64,000 bases of DNA from NCBI GenBank assembly GCA_002633005.1, contig NMRA01000155.1:367844-431843 (forward strand), given 5' to 3'. How positions within the stretch are numbered: position 1 is the first letter of the stretch; each line of letters opens with the position of its first letter. Position numbers and translations under genes: made by a program. The DNA comes from Phoronis australis. Taxonomy: Eukaryota; Phoronida; Phoronidae. The notes beneath the pieces are model-generated. The model worked only from the letters and a program-made list of their open reading frames with translations, ran no database searches and was not told where the DNA came from. Of this stretch, positions 62,447 through 64,000 are shown piece by piece.

Positions 62447-63885
62447 ATGTTTAAGATTAGAATTCTGCTGTTTTCGGTGTCTTGTGCGGCCTTGTGTGTC
62501 GGAGTACTTGGTGTCGAGTCCCTAGTGAAAGTAATAAGTGGAAAATTGAAAGGCGACTGGTCTCAGACAGATGGAGTAACTCGCTTTTTGGGTGTACCTT
62601 ATGCTTTACCACCGGTAGGCGAGCGCAGGTTCGTCCTTCCCCAGATATTGCCAAGTTTCGACGTGGAGAAGGATTGCACATCGTACAAACCGTCGTGCCC
62701 TCAACCTTTGGAGATGTTCAATGATTCGCGGTCAGGTTATTTAAAAGCATACAACTTTTCTTTCGACCTACCGAAAACCGATGAAGATTGTTTGTATTTA
62801 AACATTTTTGTTCCTGGCGAGGTTCATGTCAACAAATCTTTGCCAGTTATGGTTCATTTCCAAGATGGTGGCTTCCAGGTTGCGCTTAACGACGTATTCG
62901 ATGGTTCCGGTCTGGCAAGGGAAGGTGAAGTCATAGTTGTGACATTCAATTCACGACTTGGTGCTCTTGGTTTCTATGGAGGGCACAACTTAGGACTTTG
63001 GGACCAAATAGAAGTTTTGAAGTGGATACAACACAACATTGGCGTGTTTGGTGGTGATGCGAACAGCGTAACATTGTTTGGAGTTGGCTCAGGTGCGTTT
63101 TCCGTTGGTCTCCATGTTTTATCTGCAGAGAGTAGAGGGTTGTTTAAACGGGCCATATCTCAAGGTACATCTGCCTACGATATAACCTTAATCAACTCAA
63201 ATCCAGAAACTGTGAATGGCGCTTTCAACAAAGCACTGAAGTGTGAACATAAGGAAATGGATAAACAGATGAAATGTTTAAGGTCGCTGAAAGTTGAAGA
63301 CATTCTTTCTGTGCAGGTAAATCTTGCCTACAAGTACCTGAATTTTATGCCGACAATTGATGGCAAAATACTACAAGACAAACCAACCATCATATTGGAA
63401 TCAATGAAATTCAATGACGTCGACTATATGTTAGGTGTCAACAGCAACGGGGGATCTGCTGGTGTTAATGACTTCTTCGCCCGTTTAGACACTGGTGCTG
63501 ACGAAGGTTATTTCAAAGCATACATAGATAGTGCTTCTTACATGGCATCCCCAACAAACTCTGTCTCTGTGAAGGCAGCTCTGTCATATGAATACACGCC
63601 ACCAATGAAAGACAGTATGAACAGAAAACAGTGGCTTCAGAACACATTGAACTTTTCTAGAGATGGATACTTAAGTCAAGTCAGAGGAGCCCAGTTGATT
63701 CATGCCGGTGCTGGGTTGCACGTTTTCGCCTATTATTTTGACCAGTCTCCGCCAGTTTTAAATGGCGTCCCAGCAGATGTTTTGGGTGTGCCCGCTGGTG
63801 TGGAGGAGTTATTTTTATTTGGAGGCGTGCGCCATGAGTTCAGTAAACGATTGATGAAAACCTGGGCGAGTTTTGCTAAAACAGG
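62447..63885 (+). CDS. Gene 4 exon 1 (gene truncated by window edge): signal peptide and inactive esterase domain
   Basis: 1,439 nt from MFKIR to a GG|GTAAGT donor, aligned to exon 1 of the other genes without internal gaps. The signal peptide, Cys pairs and fold landmarks are present. The elbow is FGVGSGAF, the acid site GVNSNGG and the His site GVPAGVEE, so this is a fourth independent copy with all three triad residues missing. The oxyanion region is QDGGF. By analogy exon 2 should start about 430 nt past the donor, outside the window. Whether the active half exists cannot be seen here. Confidence 0.87.
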
Positions 63886-64000
63886 GTAAGTAGGACCACA
63901 GAAAATCTATTATTAGAATTTATTTTAGTCCAAAGCGTTGTACAGAATGCGCAAACGGTGCACACTGACTTTTAAGTAGACGCCACTGTTTTGTATTCAT

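Noticed and set aside
7129-64000. True acetylcholinesterase or neuroligin
   Set aside because: Domain 2 lacks the choline-site tryptophan before EDCL, and no transmembrane segment or tetramerisation tail is present.
1-64000. CRISPR array or bacterial operon structure
   Set aside because: No regularly spaced direct repeats with unique spacers; gene structure is eukaryotic.

Overview
This is animal nuclear DNA. It has spliced genes with GT-AG introns of 0.35 to 6.4 kb, long AT-rich intergenic stretches, and remnants of LINE, mariner, THAP-type and MITE-like elements. Four internal duplications sit on either side of a single N. Their copies differ by roughly 1-3%, which looks like unmerged haplotypes of an outbred, highly heterozygous species. 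A marine invertebrate such as a hemichordate, cephalochordate or lophotrochozoan fits, but I cannot name the species from sequence alone.

The protein-coding content is one tandem array, all on the + strand, of three complete genes and the first exon of a fourth: gene 1 (7129-18009), gene 2 (22962-34145), gene 3 (40418-58295) and gene 4 (62447 to beyond the right edge). Each complete gene has seven coding exons whose splice phases match exactly (2,1,2,1,2,2). Each encodes a secreted protein of about 1,100 residues made of TWO carboxylesterase/cholinesterase-like domains in one chain. Taken alone, exons 1-2 and exons 3-7 could be mistaken for separate alternating genes. However, exon 2 carries both the C-terminal end of domain 1 and the first strands of domain 2, and it splices in phase into exon 3 in all three copies.

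The two domains differ sharply. Domain 1 (exon 1 plus most of exon 2) keeps the esterase fold landmarks and the disulfide cysteines but has lost the whole catalytic triad in all four copies: Ser to Gly, Glu to Gly, His to Ala. Its oxyanion-hole motif is also damaged. Domain 2 (end of exon 2 to exon 7) keeps Ser-Glu-His intact. The architecture is therefore a pseudo-esterase fused to an active esterase. The third glycine of the domain 2 oxyanion hole is Gly in gene 1, Ala in gene 2 and Glu in gene 3. This is the position altered in organophosphate-resistant insect esterase (Gly to Asp) and in engineered butyrylcholinesterase (Gly to His). The paralogues may therefore have diverged in chemistry.

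Layout: 1-7128 holds repeat and transposon debris (MITE-like repeat, LINE fragment, large inverted repeat, THAP remnant, PHD-like remnant followed by two histone-type stem-loops). Gene 1 follows, then a 5 kb repeat-rich spacer with a palindrome-ended repeat family (18.4-22.5 kb). Gene 2 and a 6 kb spacer follow, then gene 3 with introns expanded by insertions, then a spacer with a LINE fragment, then gene 4. Genes 2, 3 and 4 share a related block of about 400 bp just upstream of the start codon. Gene 1 does not, so it may be regulated differently. Genes 2 and 3 also match in introns and 3' flank, so they arose by a more recent duplication than gene 1.
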